From: a virus
IMG/VR virus record: IMGVR_UViG_3300032240_000714
Coordinates: 1 to 22,922 of that record
Direction: 5' to 3' (one strand)
DNA: 22,922 nucleotides
The position numbers and the translations under genes are program-made. The number at the start of each line of letters is the position of its first letter. The stretch's first letter is position 1. Under the pieces are notes generated by a model that saw only the letters and a program-made list of their open reading frames with translations, was not told the origin of the DNA and did no database searches. Positions 8,157 to 13,863 of this stretch are shown here, piece after piece.

Positions 8157-8286
8157 CGATGTCATATTATTTGCAATCATTGTGATGTTGAGCATCTATT
8201 TTGTAGATAATGTATTGGTAAGAGCAATAACATATTTTAGCACAATTATTTTTTTATATTTTTTAATTCAAAACAATAAATTATGA
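8146..8286 (+). CDS. Hidden 46-aa hydrophobic ORF filling the gap between two lysis genes
   Basis: There is no annotated-style ATG ORF between 8157 and 8282, but frame +1 is open from a TTG at 8146 to TGA at 8284-8286. It reads MKRNDVILFAIIVMLSIYFV then a second hydrophobic stretch (AITYFSTIIFLYFLIQ). Basic N-terminus, two membrane segments and a four-base ATGA overlap with the next start at 8283 are the marks of a real small gene; the 5' end overlaps the previous gene by 11 bases. Alternative starts are GTG 8182 and ATG 8185. No Shine-Dalgarno is present to choose. Could be an antiholin or pinholin-like peptide. AT-rich DNA makes hydrophobic ORFs more likely by chance, which limits confidence. 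Confidence 0.45.
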   Translation: MKRNDVILFAIIVMLSIYFVDNVLVRAITYFSTIIFLYFLIQNNKL

Positions 8287-8501
8287 AATCAGGTTTCGGT
8301 AAATTAAATGTTCAAGACTTTTTTAGAGGTTTAATTATTGCAGTAATTACTGCACTGGTGACTTTTTTATATAACACAATGGATTCAGGAGAGTTAATTT
8401 TTAACTGGAAACAAATTGCAACTACATCATTGACTGCTGCATTTGCATATATCATTAAGAATTATTTGTCAAATAGTGAAGGTACGTTCTTGAAGAAATA
8501 A
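8283..8501 (+). CDS. Holin-like membrane protein
   Basis: 72 aa with two predicted membrane helices, about residues 14-31 (FRGLIIAVITALVTFLYN) and 44-62 (QIATTSLTAAFAYIIKNYL), joined by a short acidic loop, with a basic C-terminus (FLKK). Size, two-TM hairpin topology and position ahead of spanin and lysozyme genes fit a class II holin, which would permeabilise the inner membrane at lysis. There is no sequence signature beyond hydrophobicity, so the call relies on topology and context. A perfect hairpin begins five bases after its stop. Confidence 0.6.
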   Translation: MKSGFGKLNVQDFFRGLIIAVITALVTFLYNTMDSGELIFNWKQIATTSLTAAFAYIIKNYLSNSEGTFLKK

Positions 8502-8505
8502 AAAA

Positions 8506-8527
8506 ACCTGATGTGGAAACATCAGGT
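8506..8527 (-). terminator. Perfect hairpin with the T-run on the minus strand
   Basis: ACCTGATGT (8506-8514) pairs perfectly with ACATCAGGT (8519-8527) around GGAA. On the plus strand no T-run follows, but seven A (8500-8506) precede it, so read on the minus strand it is stem plus U-run. It could stop antisense transcription entering the cassette, or act on the plus strand as an RNA stability or processing hairpin. The arms match those of the terminator at 10819-10848. Confidence 0.6.
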
Positions 8528-8572
8528 ACAAACACAATTATTACTTAAAAAACGATACTCAAAATTAATACT

Positions 8573-9127
8573 ATGAGATTAATTATAGTGTCGTGTGCAT
8601 TACTTTTTATTGGTTGTTATTCTGAGAAACAAGCGCAAAGAGAATTGATTGAGGCACAACTTAAGCATCCTGAAGTGGTGAGTAAGTTTGTAGCAAAAAA
8701 TTATCCTTGCGATTCTGTCGTTATGCGTATTGATACAATTGAAAAAGTAAAATGGAAAATCATTGTTGATTCTTTGAATAGAAAAATAATAATCAAAAAA
8801 GATACCATCAATAAGATTCTGAAAGACACAATTTTTCTGCGTGATAATGATTGCCTAAATAAGATTTCAAAATTGAAAAATGAATTGCAAGATTCATATC
8901 AATTCATTGAAGGTTTGCAGGAGAATTTAAATAGGCAAGTTCCAGTTGTATATCAGACATATAAAATAAAAGATACTGCGCTGATACAATCAAAGGATTA
9001 TGAGATAAGTGGTTTGAAAAAAGATTATGATTCTGTCAACGAAAAACGCATCAATTTATTGTGGTGGGTGATAACTTTATTAATATTATTAGGCATTTCA
9101 ATCATCTTACATTTTGTTAGAAAATGA
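8573..9127 (+). CDS. Unimolecular spanin (u-spanin) candidate
   Basis: 184 aa. The N-terminus MRLIIVSCALLFIGC ends in a lipobox-like FIGC with Cys15 as the acylation site (F at -3 is slightly off consensus). The middle (about 70-158) is charged and helical with heptad-like spacing. The C-terminus (about 160-181, LLWWVITLLILLGISIILHF) is one transmembrane helix ending in RK. Outer-membrane lipoprotein end plus inner-membrane C-terminal anchor on one chain is the architecture of u-spanins such as T1 gp11, which fuse the two membranes in the last lysis step. It overlaps the lysozyme start by four bases. A plain lipoprotein with a membrane tail cannot be excluded, but gene order supports the spanin call. 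It also implies a Gram-negative host. Confidence 0.72.
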   Translation: MRLIIVSCALLFIGCYSEKQAQRELIEAQLKHPEVVSKFVAKNYPCDSVVMRIDTIEKVKWKIIVDSLNRKIIIKKDTINKILKDTIFLRDNDCLNKISKLKNELQDSYQFIEGLQENLNRQVPVVYQTYKIKDTALIQSKDYEISGLKKDYDSVNEKRINLLWWVITLLILLGISIILHFVRK

Positions 9128-9576
9128 CAACATCACAAAAAGCAGTTGATTTAATTAAGAAATATGAAGGATTCTTCACTGACGCATATTTATGCCCAGC
9201 AGGAGTACCTACAATTGGTTATGGCAGTACGATGTGGTCAGATGGAAAAAAGGTCGTAATAGGTCAGAAAATCAATTTAGAGAATGCTGAAAAGTTATTG
9301 TTATGGGAATTGAGAAATAAAGAACATTGTTTGAATAGATTGAGATTGAATCAAAATCAGTTTGATGCATTGATGAGTTTTGTGTACAATGTAGGTTGCG
9401 GAAATTTACTGAAATCAACATTGTATAAGAAGGCGTTGTTGAATCCAAATGATATTACCATTAAAGATGAATTCATGAAATGGAATAAAGCGAGAGTGAA
9501 AGGTGTGCTGACTGAATTAAAAGGATTAACAAAAAGACGTACTGAAGAATCAAAACTCTACTATGAACAAATCTGA
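9124..9576 (+). CDS. Endolysin, GH24 lysozyme
   Basis: 150 aa. The active-site region reads KKYEGFFTDAYLCPAGVPTIGYGST with Glu15, Cys24 and Thr30 in the E-(8)C-(5)T arrangement of P22/P1-type GH24 lysozymes, then FDALMSFVYNVGCGNL around residues 80-95 and a TKRRTEE motif near the end, both typical. It cleaves the N-acetylmuramic acid to N-acetylglucosamine bond in peptidoglycan. There is no signal peptide or SAR helix, so release through the holin is expected. It starts inside the spanin stop and its 3' end overlaps the next gene by 14 bases, so spanin, lysozyme and phosphoesterase are translationally coupled. Confidence 0.93.
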   Translation: MTTSQKAVDLIKKYEGFFTDAYLCPAGVPTIGYGSTMWSDGKKVVIGQKINLENAEKLLLWELRNKEHCLNRLRLNQNQFDALMSFVYNVGCGNLLKSTLYKKALLNPNDITIKDEFMKWNKARVKGVLTELKGLTKRRTEESKLYYEQI

Positions 9577-10552
9577 AATTGCAAGAAGCTACCGAGATAA
9601 GTTTCCTGATATGCCAACACTAAAGTTGGCAAGGATTATTTATAAGGAACACAATCTACAATTTAAAGACGTTGAGGATGTTAGATATGCATTAAGACGC
9701 ATAGAAGGAAAGACTGAAAAAAGATTCAAAAATGTTGCTGCTAATCAGAAATATTTAAAAAAAGAAGCACGACCATATAATCCATACAAACTACCTGAAT
9801 CAGAGGAAACTATATACAAACCTTTTATATTTCCTAAACATAATAAGGTAGGAATATTATCTGATGTTCATTTACCATATCATTCACTGGATGCATTAAC
9901 TGAAGCATTGACCGAATTAAAAAAAGAAAAGGTTGATGCTTTGTTGCTTAATGGTGACACGATTGATTGCCATCAATTGAGCAGATTTACAAAAGACCCA
10001 AAGAAACGCGATTTCAAATATGAATTAGATTGTTTAAAATCATTCTTTGATAAACTAAAACAGATTCTTGATTGTAAGATTTATTTCAAGTTAGGTAATC
10101 ATGAGGTAAGATATCAGCATTTTCTTTTTCAGAAAGCGCATGAGATAGCAGGAATAGAAGATTTTGAATTTGCAAATATCATTAAAGCGAGAGAATATGA
10201 TATAACTATGATAGAGGCGAATCAGTACATGAAGTTGAATGATTTAAATGGAATACATGGTCACGAATATATTGGAGGAATTTCAGCACCAGTTAACGTT
10301 GCAAGAGGTTTATATCTGCGTGGTAAAGTATCAGCATTTCAAGGACATAATCACGCAACCAGTGAACATACTGAATCTGATATGAATGGTAAGATAACAA
10401 CAACATGGTCAATCGGTTGTTTGTCGGAGTTGAATCCTGCATATATGCCATTAAATAAATGGAATCATGGATTCGCATGGGTTGAACTGGATGAAAACGG
10501 AAGTGATTACAAATTTCATAATAAAAGAATCTTTAAAGGCAAAACATTATGA
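9563..10552 (+). CDS. Calcineurin-like metallophosphoesterase
   Basis: 329 aa. All metal-site motifs of the calcineurin-like superfamily are visible: D101-V-H103, G131-D132 (GDTIDC), G178-N179-H180-E, H232-G-H234 and G261-H-N-H264. The first 70 residues are basic and helical (IARSYRDKFPDMPTLKLARIIY), resembling a helix-turn-helix and possibly nucleic-acid binding. Substrate cannot be told from sequence; phage members include nucleases and 2'-5' or cyclic-nucleotide phosphodiesterases. It overlaps the lysozyme by 14 bases and the next gene by four, an odd location for a nucleic-acid enzyme and suggestive of late expression. Confidence 0.88.
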   Translation: MNKSEIARSYRDKFPDMPTLKLARIIYKEHNLQFKDVEDVRYALRRIEGKTEKRFKNVAANQKYLKKEARPYNPYKLPESEETIYKPFIFPKHNKVGILSDVHLPYHSLDALTEALTELKKEKVDALLLNGDTIDCHQLSRFTKDPKKRDFKYELDCLKSFFDKLKQILDCKIYFKLGNHEVRYQHFLFQKAHEIAGIEDFEFANIIKAREYDITMIEANQYMKLNDLNGIHGHEYIGGISAPVNVARGLYLRGKVSAFQGHNHATSEHTESDMNGKITTTWSIGCLSELNPAYMPLNKWNHGFAWVELDENGSDYKFHNKRIFKGKTL

Positions 10553-10791
10553 CAGAAGAAATAAAAAAAGAAGATGAAGAACTTGAAATGATAATGGAGT
10601 ATACTGGATTCATGGAATACATTCAAGGCGCATATTTTGCTTTATCATCAGTTGATGATTTGGATGTTGCCATCATGAATAAAGAAGATGAAAAAAGAGT
10701 AAAAAGAATTAGAAGAAAATCAATAAAGATAATTGATGAATGCCTGAATCAAATGTACGATGAGTTATTTGAGGCAGATGAAGAAGATTAA
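10549..10791 (+). CDS. Small acidic hypothetical protein
   Basis: 80 aa, strongly acidic at both ends (EEIKKEDEELEMI and ELFEADEED) with a basic middle (KRVKRIRRKSIK). Mostly helical. Overlaps the phosphoesterase stop by four bases and is the last gene before the strong terminator at 10819. No family recognised; the charge pattern could suit a small binding partner or DNA-mimic type protein, but that is speculation. Confidence 0.6.
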   Translation: MTEEIKKEDEELEMIMEYTGFMEYIQGAYFALSSVDDLDVAIMNKEDEKRVKRIRRKSIKIIDECLNQMYDELFEADEED

Positions 10792-10818
10792 TTGTTCTCG
10801 TGTTTTGTTTTTAATGGT

Positions 10819-10848
10819 AAACCTGATGTATCTACATCGGGTTTTTTT
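10819..10848 (+). terminator. Strong intrinsic terminator ending the late block
   Basis: AAACCTGATGT (10819-10829) pairs with ACATCGGGTTT (10834-10844) over 11 positions, with one G-T pair, around the loop ATCT. The T-run covers 10842-10848. The inner arms are nearly identical to the hairpin at 8506-8527. Confidence 0.93.
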
Positions 10849-11000
10849 GTCACTAAAATTCAAATATTTGTGACCTTTATCGGTTTTTTTCCGATAATTA
10901 ATAAATATTTTTACAATTAATATTTGCCATAAAACTCAATACCACACTGCAATTGCTTATATTATGAAAAATTATTTTTGTTTTCTTTGAAAAATATTTG
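10849..11000. promoter_or_regulatory. Regulatory gap with repeated AATATTTG elements
   Basis: The 288-base gap between the late and early blocks contains no ORF I believe. It holds AATATTTG at 10863, 10919 and 10993, AATATTTT at 10904 and the related TATATTTG at 11033. The first copy sits in a perfect palindrome, CAAATATTTG (10861-10870). GTCAC occurs at 10849 and 11025, each upstream of an ATATTTGTG. A repressor or activator binding array is possible, but the high A+T makes such words likely by chance. Confidence 0.4.
10877..10897. repeat. Inverted repeat TTATCGG - T7 - CCGATAA
   Basis: TTATCGG (10877-10883) and CCGATAA (10891-10897) are perfect inverse complements separated by seven T. It could be an operator or a small hairpin; GC-containing arms stand out in an AT-rich gap. 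Confidence 0.55.
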
Positions 11001-11009
11001 AAAAAAAAG

Positions 11010-11047
11010 ATTGCAAAATCAAAATGTCACCATATATTTGTGTAACA
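11010..11047 (+). promoter_or_regulatory. Bacteroidota-type promoter for the early operon
   Basis: TATATTTG (11033-11040) matches the TAnnTTTG -7 element exactly. A TTG (11011-11013) lies 19 bases upstream, matching the -33 element spacing. Transcription would start near 11047, giving an A/C-rich leader of about 33 bases before the ATG at 11080. It is the best promoter I see in the window and reads into the early genes. Confidence 0.8.
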
Positions 11048-11079
11048 AAACAAAACAATAACACTTAAAACAAAACACA

Positions 11080-11241
11080 ATGAAAAGAGTAATTATCAAA
11101 ACAAAATCAAACTTCAGAAATTTAAACAACACAATTCAAAATGTTTTTGAAATTGTTGGAACAAGAGTTACTTGTATAATAGAAATAGATGGAATTAAAA
11201 GACAAGTTGATTTTCACATTAATGAATGCACATTTATTTAA
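11080..11241 (+). CDS. First early gene, 53-aa hypothetical protein
   Basis: Starts MKRVIIKTKSNFRNLN, basic at the N-terminus; the second half has an alternating beta pattern (TRVTCIIEIDGIKRQVDF). It is the first gene after the early promoter and is preceded by the 18-base leader that recurs at 12234, which supports the start. No homologue recognised. First genes of early operons often encode host-takeover or regulatory proteins, but nothing here shows that. Confidence 0.65.
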   Translation: MKRVIIKTKSNFRNLNNTIQNVFEIVGTRVTCIIEIDGIKRQVDFHINECTFI

Positions 11242-11252
11242 AACAATCATGG

Positions 11253-11275
11253 GTGCGACTGAAACGCACAATTTT
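11253..11275 (+). terminator. Weak hairpin plus T-run between early genes (attenuator candidate)
   Basis: GTGCG (11253-11257) pairs with CGCAC (11265-11269) around ACTGAAA, then AATTTTT ends at 11275 after one more A. Only five base pairs, but GC-rich against the local background and placed 11 bases after a stop codon. Could attenuate transcription after the first early gene. Confidence 0.4.
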
Positions 11276-11294
11276 TAACCATAAAAATCAAACA

Positions 11295-11513
11295 ATGAAT
11301 TATAAAAAAGAATGTTTGATGTTAGCAAAAAAACAATTCATTATAGACATACAAAAAGATATTGATTTCATTGAATTTAAAAAAAATTGCTATAAAGGTA
11401 ATTCCATTAATTACGGATGTATTGTGGTAAGTGATTCAAGTTGGTTACTTAATTGTGGAATTTCAAGTCAAACAATTATTTCTAAATATTATAAAGAAAT
11501 ATTACACACATGA
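11295..11513 (+). CDS. Hypothetical early protein
   Basis: 72 aa from ATG 11295 (MNYKKECLMLAKKQF). The frame is open further upstream to an ATG at 11226, but that start would lie inside the previous gene and run through the 11253 hairpin, whereas 11295 has a CAAACAATG context like its neighbours. N-terminal amphipathic basic helix, then a beta segment (YGCIVVSDSSWLLNCG) with two Cys. Overlaps the next start by four bases. No family recognised. Confidence 0.6.
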   Translation: MNYKKECLMLAKKQFIIDIQKDIDFIEFKKNCYKGNSINYGCIVVSDSSWLLNCGISSQTIISKYYKEILHT

Positions 11514-11725
11514 AAAAGTTAATCAACAAAATCTTTAAAATGAAAAAACAATTTCCGAAGCGTTACGCGGTTTATAATGGTAACTATTTTGTTGGATATT
11601 CTGAACCATTAAAATCAGAAGAACACGCTGAAGAATACCTAATAAAATATTTTAAGTACTGCCAGTTCAATCATGAAAATGCAACTTGCAGAATTGTAAA
11701 TCCTTTCAGAAAAAAAATGATTTAA
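11510..11725 (+). CDS. Small basic hypothetical early protein
   Basis: 71 aa, ATGA overlap with the previous gene. Very basic start (MKKLINKIFKMKKQFPKRY) followed by YAVYNGNYFVGYSEP, aromatic and beta-like, and a helix containing EEHAEEYLIKYFKYC. The sequence has the look of a small nucleic-acid or ribosome-associated protein, but no motif proves it. Confidence 0.6.
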   Translation: MKKLINKIFKMKKQFPKRYAVYNGNYFVGYSEPLKSEEHAEEYLIKYFKYCQFNHENATCRIVNPFRKKMI

Positions 11726-11753
11726 TCAAATAAGTTTCTTATCTTTATTCACT
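11721..11753 (+). promoter_or_regulatory. Possible weak promoter before the GARxNAGRK gene
   Basis: TATCTTTA (11740-11747) is one base off TAnnTTTG. No good TTG lies at the right distance (nearest TTTA at 11721). The following TCACTAAAATTTAAA (11749-11763) is a one-mismatch copy of 10850-10864, which hints at a shared element. Confidence 0.3.
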
Positions 11754-11764
11754 AAAATTTAAAC

Positions 11765-11986
11765 ATGGAACAAAAAACAAGAGGTGGTGCGAGAACCAAT
11801 GCAGGTCGCAAACCATCAGCAAATCCAAAAACTGCATTCACTCTGTACATTGAAAAATCAATTATTTCAAATTATGGAGGTCAAAAAGAGTTACGCGATT
11901 TCATTTACAAAACCATTAAAACAACACAACATGATTCTATCACACCAAATTCAGTTCAGGAACAACAAGTTGAACATTGTAGTTGA
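11765..11986 (+). CDS. Small GARxNAGRK-motif protein, likely DNA-binding
   Basis: 73 aa. Residues 7-17 read GGARTNAGRKP, a basic glycine-rich motif found at the N-terminus of many small Bacteroidota phage and plasmid proteins, followed by a beta strand (KTAFTLYIEKS) and helices (GQKELRDFIYKTI). The strand-helix-helix order after the basic motif resembles ribbon-helix-helix regulators. It may be an early transcriptional regulator; target unknown. Its 3' end overlaps the next gene by 56 bases. Confidence 0.62.
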   Translation: MEQKTRGGARTNAGRKPSANPKTAFTLYIEKSIISNYGGQKELRDFIYKTIKTTQHDSITPNSVQEQQVEHCS

Positions 11987-12161
11987 TTACAATCCTGATA
12001 CACATGACGTTGAGTTTTTCAATTACGCAACTATTGAAGATGAAAAATGTGAAGTGGATATATCTGATATGTTCACTTCATATCTCAACGGAGAAGAAAT
12101 AATAAACAACATTAATTGGGAAAACATTTATAAAGAAACACAATATGAAAAAGGTATTTGA
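11931..12161 (+). CDS. Acidic hypothetical early protein
   Basis: 76 aa from ATG 11931. The frame is open to 11784, but upstream translation merely shadows the previous gene. The convincing protein part is KLNIVVDYNPDTHDVEFFN onward, a beta hairpin, then an acidic helix region (EDEKCEVDISDMF). The first ten residues overlap the previous gene and a later non-ATG start, or re-initiation close to 11986, is possible. Function unknown. Confidence 0.5.
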   Translation: MILSHQIQFRNNKLNIVVDYNPDTHDVEFFNYATIEDEKCEVDISDMFTSYLNGEEIINNINWENIYKETQYEKGI

Positions 12162-12237
12162 CACAATTATCATCATTGCTGCGGTCTTATTAGGATTGTT
12201 CGGTGATGCCATTTATGAATCAATTTTTAACTTTTAA
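12145..12237 (+). CDS. 30-aa single-span membrane peptide
   Basis: ATG 12145 to TAA 12235-12237, overlapping the previous gene by 17 bases. It reads MKKVFDTIIIIAAVLLGLFG, then a short acidic tail: basic start, one hydrophobic span of about 15 residues, and a D/E-containing exit. It fills a gap that no other ORF explains and ends 11 bases before the next ATG. Possible host-membrane-targeting peptide; no family recognised. Confidence 0.5.
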   Translation: MKKVFDTIIIIAAVLLGLFGDAIYESIFNF

Positions 12238-12251
12238 AACAAAACACAATG
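12234..12251 (+). repeat. 18-base leader identical to the one at 11065-11082
   Basis: TTAAAACAAAACACAATG, start codon included, is identical at 11065-11082 and 12234-12251. The last 16 bases also occur at 12477-12492 and a shorter version (TAACACAATG) at 13515-13524. All four precede genuine-looking early genes, suggesting a Shine-Dalgarno-independent translation leader. Confidence 0.8.
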
Positions 12252-12470
12252 AAAACAAGATTAATCAAAGAAACGGATGCATTCGGAAACGTAACGTATT
12301 ACACTGAATTAGAAGAACAATTTGTTGAAGGCAGTGTTGTATACATATCACTTGATTTAACACTGGAACAAAAGAAAGCAAAGGTCACTGAGGCATTTGA
12401 TAAGTACACACAAATTCAACAAAGCAAAGGAATGACAACCAAAGAAGTAATTGTTGAAAGCGAATTCTAA
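12249..12470 (+). CDS. Hypothetical early protein
   Basis: 73 aa, MKTRLIKETDAFGNVTYY. A beta hairpin (FGNVTYYTELEEQFVEGSVVYIS) is followed by an amphipathic helix (TLEQKKAKVTEAFDKYTQ) and a short strand. It is preceded by the shared 18-base leader and followed by another copy 6 bases after its stop, just ahead of the ERF gene, so expression with the recombination protein is likely. Function unknown. Confidence 0.6.
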   Translation: MKTRLIKETDAFGNVTYYTELEEQFVEGSVVYISLDLTLEQKKAKVTEAFDKYTQIQQSKGMTTKEVIVESEF

Positions 12471-12489
12471 ACCATAAAAACAAAACACA

Positions 12490-13041
12490 ATGCAAAAATC
12501 AGAATCAATTCAAAATCTAACAAAGGCGTTAATAACGTTTCATGTGAAAGTTGACACAATCAAAAAGGATGCAAAGAATCCTTTCTTCAAATCATCTTAC
12601 GCATCACTTACCAATATTCTTGACGGCATCAATGATGCACTAATTGAAAGTGGTTTGACAATTTCACAATTTCCTGAAGGTGATTATGGATTGGAGACAA
12701 TCCTCATGCATGAATCAGGTGAATGGATTCAAGCAAACTACACAATGAAACCAGTTAAGGATGACCCTCAAAGTAGAGGTTCAGCAATTACTTACGCAAG
12801 ACGTTATGCACTTGCATCTATCTTATCATTAAATATTGATGAAGATGATGATGGTAATGTTGCAACGCATGGAACTACAATACCTTATGAAAATAGTGAA
12901 AAGTCATGGTTGAATACAAACACACCTGAGTTTGAAAAGGCAATGACATATATGAAAGGTGGTGGTTCAATCAATGCTATCAAGACAAAGTACAAAATCC
13001 GTAAGGAAGTTGAACAATTATTAACCAGTCAAATTAACTAA
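12490..13041 (+). CDS. erf: ERF-family single-strand annealing recombinase
   Basis: 183 aa. The N-terminal half carries the ERF core, including KNPFFKSSYASLTNIL (29-44), a beta sheet around YGLETILMHESGEW (66-79) and the diagnostic G97-S-A-I-T-Y-A-R-R-Y106. ERF proteins form rings that anneal complementary single strands during phage recombination and genome circularisation. A DEDDDG stretch (118-122) follows the core. Gene neighbours (a coiled-coil protein and small early proteins) match the usual recombination block. Start supported by the A/C leader. No partner exonuclease is evident in the window. Confidence 0.88.
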   Translation: MQKSESIQNLTKALITFHVKVDTIKKDAKNPFFKSSYASLTNILDGINDALIESGLTISQFPEGDYGLETILMHESGEWIQANYTMKPVKDDPQSRGSAITYARRYALASILSLNIDEDDDGNVATHGTTIPYENSEKSWLNTNTPEFEKAMTYMKGGGSINAIKTKYKIRKEVEQLLTSQIN

Positions 13042-13043
13042 CT

Positions 13044-13517
13044 ATGAATTACCTACCATCAATTACCACTGAACTAACAAAATCACAAATCCAGATAGTC
13101 GCTGAAGGCTATCTGGATGAAGTGAGCAAGAATGGAAAAATCATTGAACTAACCGATTTGATTGCTAAAATGGAATTTTTGATTAAGCAAATCAGAGAAA
13201 ATAAAAATTATGTTGATGAAGTCAGAACTGAATTAATGAAGTTCGGCAGAGAATATGTAACACCATCAGGAACAAAGATTGAACTTGCAGAGGTCGGAAC
13301 AAAGTATGATTTTACGCATTGTGGAAGTACTGAACTTCAGGAACTTGAAGAACTACAAGATAAAACCGAAGCAAGAATAAAATCGGTTAAAGATTTCTTG
13401 AAGACATTACCTGAAGAAGGCATGATGGTTCTGAACCAATCAACTGGTGAATTAGAAATGGTTTTTCCGCCTGCAAAAACAAGCACATCATCATTTAAAA
13501 CAACACTTAAAAAATAA
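13044..13517 (+). CDS. Coiled-coil protein coupled to ERF
   Basis: 157 aa, two bases after the ERF stop. Two helical stretches (about 35-70 and 95-125; QELEELQDKTEARIKSVKDFL) with a TPSGTKIELAEVGTKYDF beta hairpin between them, and a P/S/T-rich tail. Proteins of this shape commonly neighbour annealing proteins in Bacteroidota phages and could be an accessory or single-strand-binding partner. No enzymatic motif. A perfect 10-base inverted repeat lies in its first codons (13089-13118). Confidence 0.6.
   Translation: MNYLPSITTELTKSQIQIVAEGYLDEVSKNGKIIELTDLIAKMEFLIKQIRENKNYVDEVRTELMKFGREYVTPSGTKIELAEVGTKYDFTHCGSTELQELEELQDKTEARIKSVKDFLKTLPEEGMMVLNQSTGELEMVFPPAKTSTSSFKTTLKK
13089..13118. repeat. 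Perfect 10-bp inverted repeat inside the coiled-coil gene
   Basis: ATCCAGATAG (13089-13098) and CTATCTGGAT (13109-13118) are exact inverse complements with a 10-base spacer, inside the first 25 codons. Could be a hairpin in the mRNA or a binding site, or chance. Confidence 0.5.
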
Positions 13518-13521
13518 CACA

Positions 13522-13863
13522 ATGAAAATTAACAAACTACAAAATGGAGACATGGTAATCGTATTTACCAAAAATGAAATTGAGCAAATCAATGCTGAAA
13601 TAAAAATTGACCATACTGAACGTTTTAAATGTTTACATGAAAAATCAAGAAAATTTGTTGAGTCATTATACAATTATTATGGTACAAAAGAATTCAAATT
13701 GAATGACAAAAAGGCATTAGAATTTAGACAGAAGTTTTTTATAACAGATGCAAGTCAATTAATGAGACAATTAAAAGAAAGAAATATTGTTGATTTGCAA
13801 TATAAAAATGGAGAGAATGTACATAGAAAAAGAATTTCATCAATCAATTTCAAATCATTATAA
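13522..13863 (+). CDS. Hypothetical early protein
   Basis: 113 aa. Leading beta segment (KINKLQNGDMVIVFTKNEIEQI), then basic helices (CLHEKSRKFVESLYNYY; RQKFFITDASQLMRQLKER) and a small C-terminal hairpin with VHRKRISS. The second half looks like a compact helix-turn-helix with a wing, so a DNA-binding role is possible. Preceded by the short TAACACAATG leader. Its TAA overlaps the next ATG by one base (TAATG). Confidence 0.55.
   Translation: MKINKLQNGDMVIVFTKNEIEQINAEIKIDHTERFKCLHEKSRKFVESLYNYYGTKEFKLNDKKALEFRQKFFITDASQLMRQLKERNIVDLQYKNGENVHRKRISSINFKSL

Noticed and set aside
11745-11753. DnaA-box-like TTATTCACT, and TTACACACA at 11502-11510
   Set aside because: Each is one base off the consensus, isolated, and expected by chance in AT-rich DNA; no cluster marks an origin.
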